DNA from: Armatimonadetes bacterium Uphvl-Ar2
GTDB taxonomy: Bacteria > Armatimonadota > Fimbriimonadia > Fimbriimonadales > Fimbriimonadaceae
Assembly: GCA_002162095.1 (NCBI GenBank)
Contig: CP021424.1
Location: forward strand, 1,426,001-1,490,000
DNA length: 64,000 bases
Direction of reading: 5' to 3'
Both the position numbers and the translations under genes were made by a program. Below the pieces are notes generated by a model. The model was given only the letters and a program-made list of their open reading frames with translations, was not told the origin of the DNA and did no database searches. Of the stretch, positions 62,408 through 64,000 are shown one piece after another (the first letter of the stretch is position 1; every line of letters starts with the position of its first letter).

Positions 62408-63883
62408 ATGGCTACTCCGAAACCGATCCAACATCTCCAGTCCACAAGTTGGGGGCGTTGGATCGTTCGCATTTTCGGGTCGCTCATGGTGGCGGCCGCC
62501 ATCACGCTGCACTTGCAGTGGCCCATTTCGCCGCTGGTCGCGCTCGGTCTCACCTGTCTTTCCCTCGCCGCCGGGGCCATGATGGCCGTGCACTTGCGGC
62601 AGAGCGGCCTGCCGGCGGATGAAGTCCGCCGCGACGAACTCATCGTTTTTGCCACCAGCCTGGTGGCCATTCTGGGCACCCAGATCATTGTCACCTTGCT
62701 CAAGGGCGAAACCAGTCCGGGCTTGGTGTATCTCAGCCTCGGTCCGATCGTCGCGCAGGCCATGCTGACCTCGGCGTTGCTAGGCCCGAACATCGCGGTC
62801 ATAGGGGTGACGGTGGTCAGTCTGCTGCTGGGGATGAGCGGGGCCCTCGCGCCCGATACCGTGATGGCGGCGTGGATTGCCGGGGTGGTGGGAAGCCACG
62901 CGGTGAACCCCATCAAGCAGCGCAGTGACCTGCTTCGCGCCATCGGCGTGCAGACCATTGCCCACGTGATCCTGGTGGCGGCGGTTTCGATTTCAGTGAG
63001 CAAACCGCTCCTCGAAATCGGTTGGGGCATCATGTGGGCCTCGGTGGCCGCGCTGGTGGCGACCAGCGTGTTTTGGCTTGGGTTGGCGGTGCTGGAACGC
63101 TTGTTTGGCTTGGTCAGCGACTGGTCGCTTCTGGAACTCTGTAGCCCTGAGCATCCGCTCCTCCGCGACCTCACTTTGAGGGCTCCTGGCACCTATGCCC
63201 ACAGTGTGGCGGTGGCCAACCTGGCCGAGAATGCCGCTCGCCTGGTGGGGGCGAACCCGGTGCTCGTGCGGACGATGGCGTACTTCCACGACATCGGCAA
63301 GACCCTGCGACCCAGCTATTTTGTGGAGAACCAGACCGGCGACAATCCGCACGACAACATGACGCCGGCCCTCAGTGCGCAAGTGATTCGGGCGCACGTG
63401 GGCGACGGGGTGGAGTTAGCCCGCAAGAAGCGGATGCCCAAGATCATCGTGGATGCCATCCAGCAGCACCACGGCACCACGCTCATCACTTATTTCTATC
63501 ATCGCGCTTTGACCACGGCCACCAACCCGGATTCGGCGAGCATGGAGCCGTTCTTCCGCTACGACGGGCCGCGCCCACAAACCCGGGAAATCGCGATCTT
63601 GCACCTGGCCGACCAAGTGGAAGCCGCCACCCGCACCTGCCACGGTGGGCCGGAGGAGTGCGCCCAACTCATCCGCGACCTCATCGACAGGAGCCGAGCC
63701 GAAGGCCAGCTGGCCGAGTGTGACCTCACCTTCCGTGAGCTCAGCCTGATCACGGATGCTTTCATTAACACCGTGAACGCCCTCCGCCACGAGCGGGTGG
63801 AGTACCCTGAACTGCCGGACCCTTCGCCGCCGGTGAACCAAGATGGTGACCCTGACGAACCATACGTCCAATCGTCTCCTTAA
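62408..63883 (+). CDS. pgpH: PgpH-like HD-domain cyclic di-AMP phosphodiesterase
   Basis: 491 residues. Seven hydrophobic segments (about 15-240) form the 7TM-HD membrane part. The HD domain has HPLLRDLTLRAPGTYAHS (metal His), MAYFHDIGKTLRPSYFVEN (His-Asp), and the later VIRAHVGDGVELA and IQQHHGT metal ligands. It hydrolyses c-di-AMP to pApA and so opposes the signal sensed by the DarA-like receptor at 47217. The large extracellular 7TMR-HDED domain of Firmicute PgpH is missing. The next gene, ybeY, overlaps by 41 nt, which is the usual neighbour. Confidence 0.9.
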   Translation: MATPKPIQHLQSTSWGRWIVRIFGSLMVAAAITLHLQWPISPLVALGLTCLSLAAGAMMAVHLRQSGLPADEVRRDELIVFATSLVAILGTQIIVTLLKGETSPGLVYLSLGPIVAQAMLTSALLGPNIAVIGVTVVSLLLGMSGALAPDTVMAAWIAGVVGSHAVNPIKQRSDLLRAIGVQTIAHVILVAAVSISVSKPLLEIGWGIMWASVAALVATSVFWLGLAVLERLFGLVSDWSLLELCSPEHPLLRDLTLRAPGTYAHSVAVANLAENAARLVGANPVLVRTMAYFHDIGKTLRPSYFVENQTGDNPHDNMTPALSAQVIRAHVGDGVELARKKRMPKIIVDAIQQHHGTTLITYFYHRALTTATNPDSASMEPFFRYDGPRPQTREIAILHLADQVEAATRTCHGGPEECAQLIRDLIDRSRAEGQLAECDLTFRELSLITDAFINTVNALRHERVEYPELPDPSPPVNQDGDPDEPYVQSSP

Positions 63884-64000
63884 CTCGACGATTCGGGACG
63901 TGGTGGCGCGTTTGCTGGTGCACCACGGCCACGAGGGCGCGGGGGTGGAGATCGTGATTATGGAGCCGGGGGCCATCCGCGAGCTCAACCGTGACTACCG
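63843..64000 (+). CDS. ybeY: Endoribonuclease YbeY, 5' part (cut by window end)
   Basis: The first 52 codons, from ATG 63843: MVTLTNHTSNRLLNSTIRD to EIVIMEPGAIRELNRDYR. The ELNRDYR motif is the conserved early block of YbeY. The metal-binding His motif lies beyond the window. Overlap with pgpH fits the known pgpH-ybeY gene order. It matures 16S rRNA and takes part in ribosome quality control. Confidence 0.85.
   Translation, partial: MVTLTNHTSNRLLNSTIRDVVARLLVHHGHEGAGVEIVIMEPGAIRELNRDY

Overview
The window is GC-rich, gene-dense bacterial chromosome. The best inference is a member of the Armatimonadota close to Fimbriimonas. Three things point there: many PEP-CTERM proteins (a VPEP motif, a membrane segment, an Arg-rich tail), several type IV pilin-like proteins with the [19 protein letters not shown] leader and an '[15 protein letters not shown]' continuation, and a mixture of secreted hypothetical proteins. 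The phylum call rests on recalled family traits, not on a search.

Layout. 1-9.6 kb: a secreted SGNH esterase with a hypothetical partner, a hypothetical protein, tRNA-Ala, an SRPBCC protein, an aldo/keto reductase, a CxxCH protein, an SbtA-type bicarbonate transporter, DinB, adenosine deaminase and a Gfo/Idh/MocA oxidoreductase. 9.6-19.6 kb: sulfatase; kynureninase and tryptophan dioxygenase; a Tat-exported phosphoesterase; a LolA-like lipoprotein; a GH57 branching enzyme with a frameshift; and two PepSY-like proteins flanking a frameshifted DUF4424-like gene. 19.6-24.5 kb: gyrB followed by two tandem membrane-protein/pilin cassettes, each ending with a copy of the last 34 bp of gyrB. 24.6-30.4 kb: five PEP-CTERM genes with lepA between the first and second. 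30.4-36.4 kb: a serine hydrolase, three tandem PepSY-like genes (one interrupted by TAG, one a mosaic), and a gene interrupted by TGA that looks like a caspase-like (clan CD) peptidase. 36.4-41.8 kb: ftsY, two pilin-like genes, a PEP-CTERM/choice-of-anchor M protein, DUF1232, DUF1800 and a small protein. 41.9-48.5 kb: a Fur-family regulator; an ECF sigma/anti-sigma/RseB-like/HtrA envelope-stress operon; holB with a c-di-AMP receptor; and a pilin-like protein with a small lipoprotein. 48.5-58.8 kb: NamZ-like muramidase, a HIT protein, a large secreted protein, a methyltransferase, pstSCA with a PHO box, acpS, a membrane Fe-S oxidoreductase and a degenerate polysaccharide deacetylase. 58.8-64 kb: ADP-ribosylglycohydrolase, a lipoprotein with a coiled-coil protein, a ChaN-like protein, rpsU, pgpH and the start of ybeY.

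A property of the whole window is its translation-initiation architecture. About nineteen genes have a TAnnnT-type -10 hexamer ending 6-8 nt before ATG or GTG, usually with no ribosome binding site, which predicts leaderless mRNAs. Genes downstream in operons instead have Shine-Dalgarno sequences or ATGA/TAATG overlaps. The pattern was used to fix several starts, and it supports the frameshift call in the GH57 gene.

No transposase, integrase, CRISPR array or prophage was recognised. The most unusual structures are the gyrB-tail cassettes and the PepSY-like / putative caspase-like cluster.
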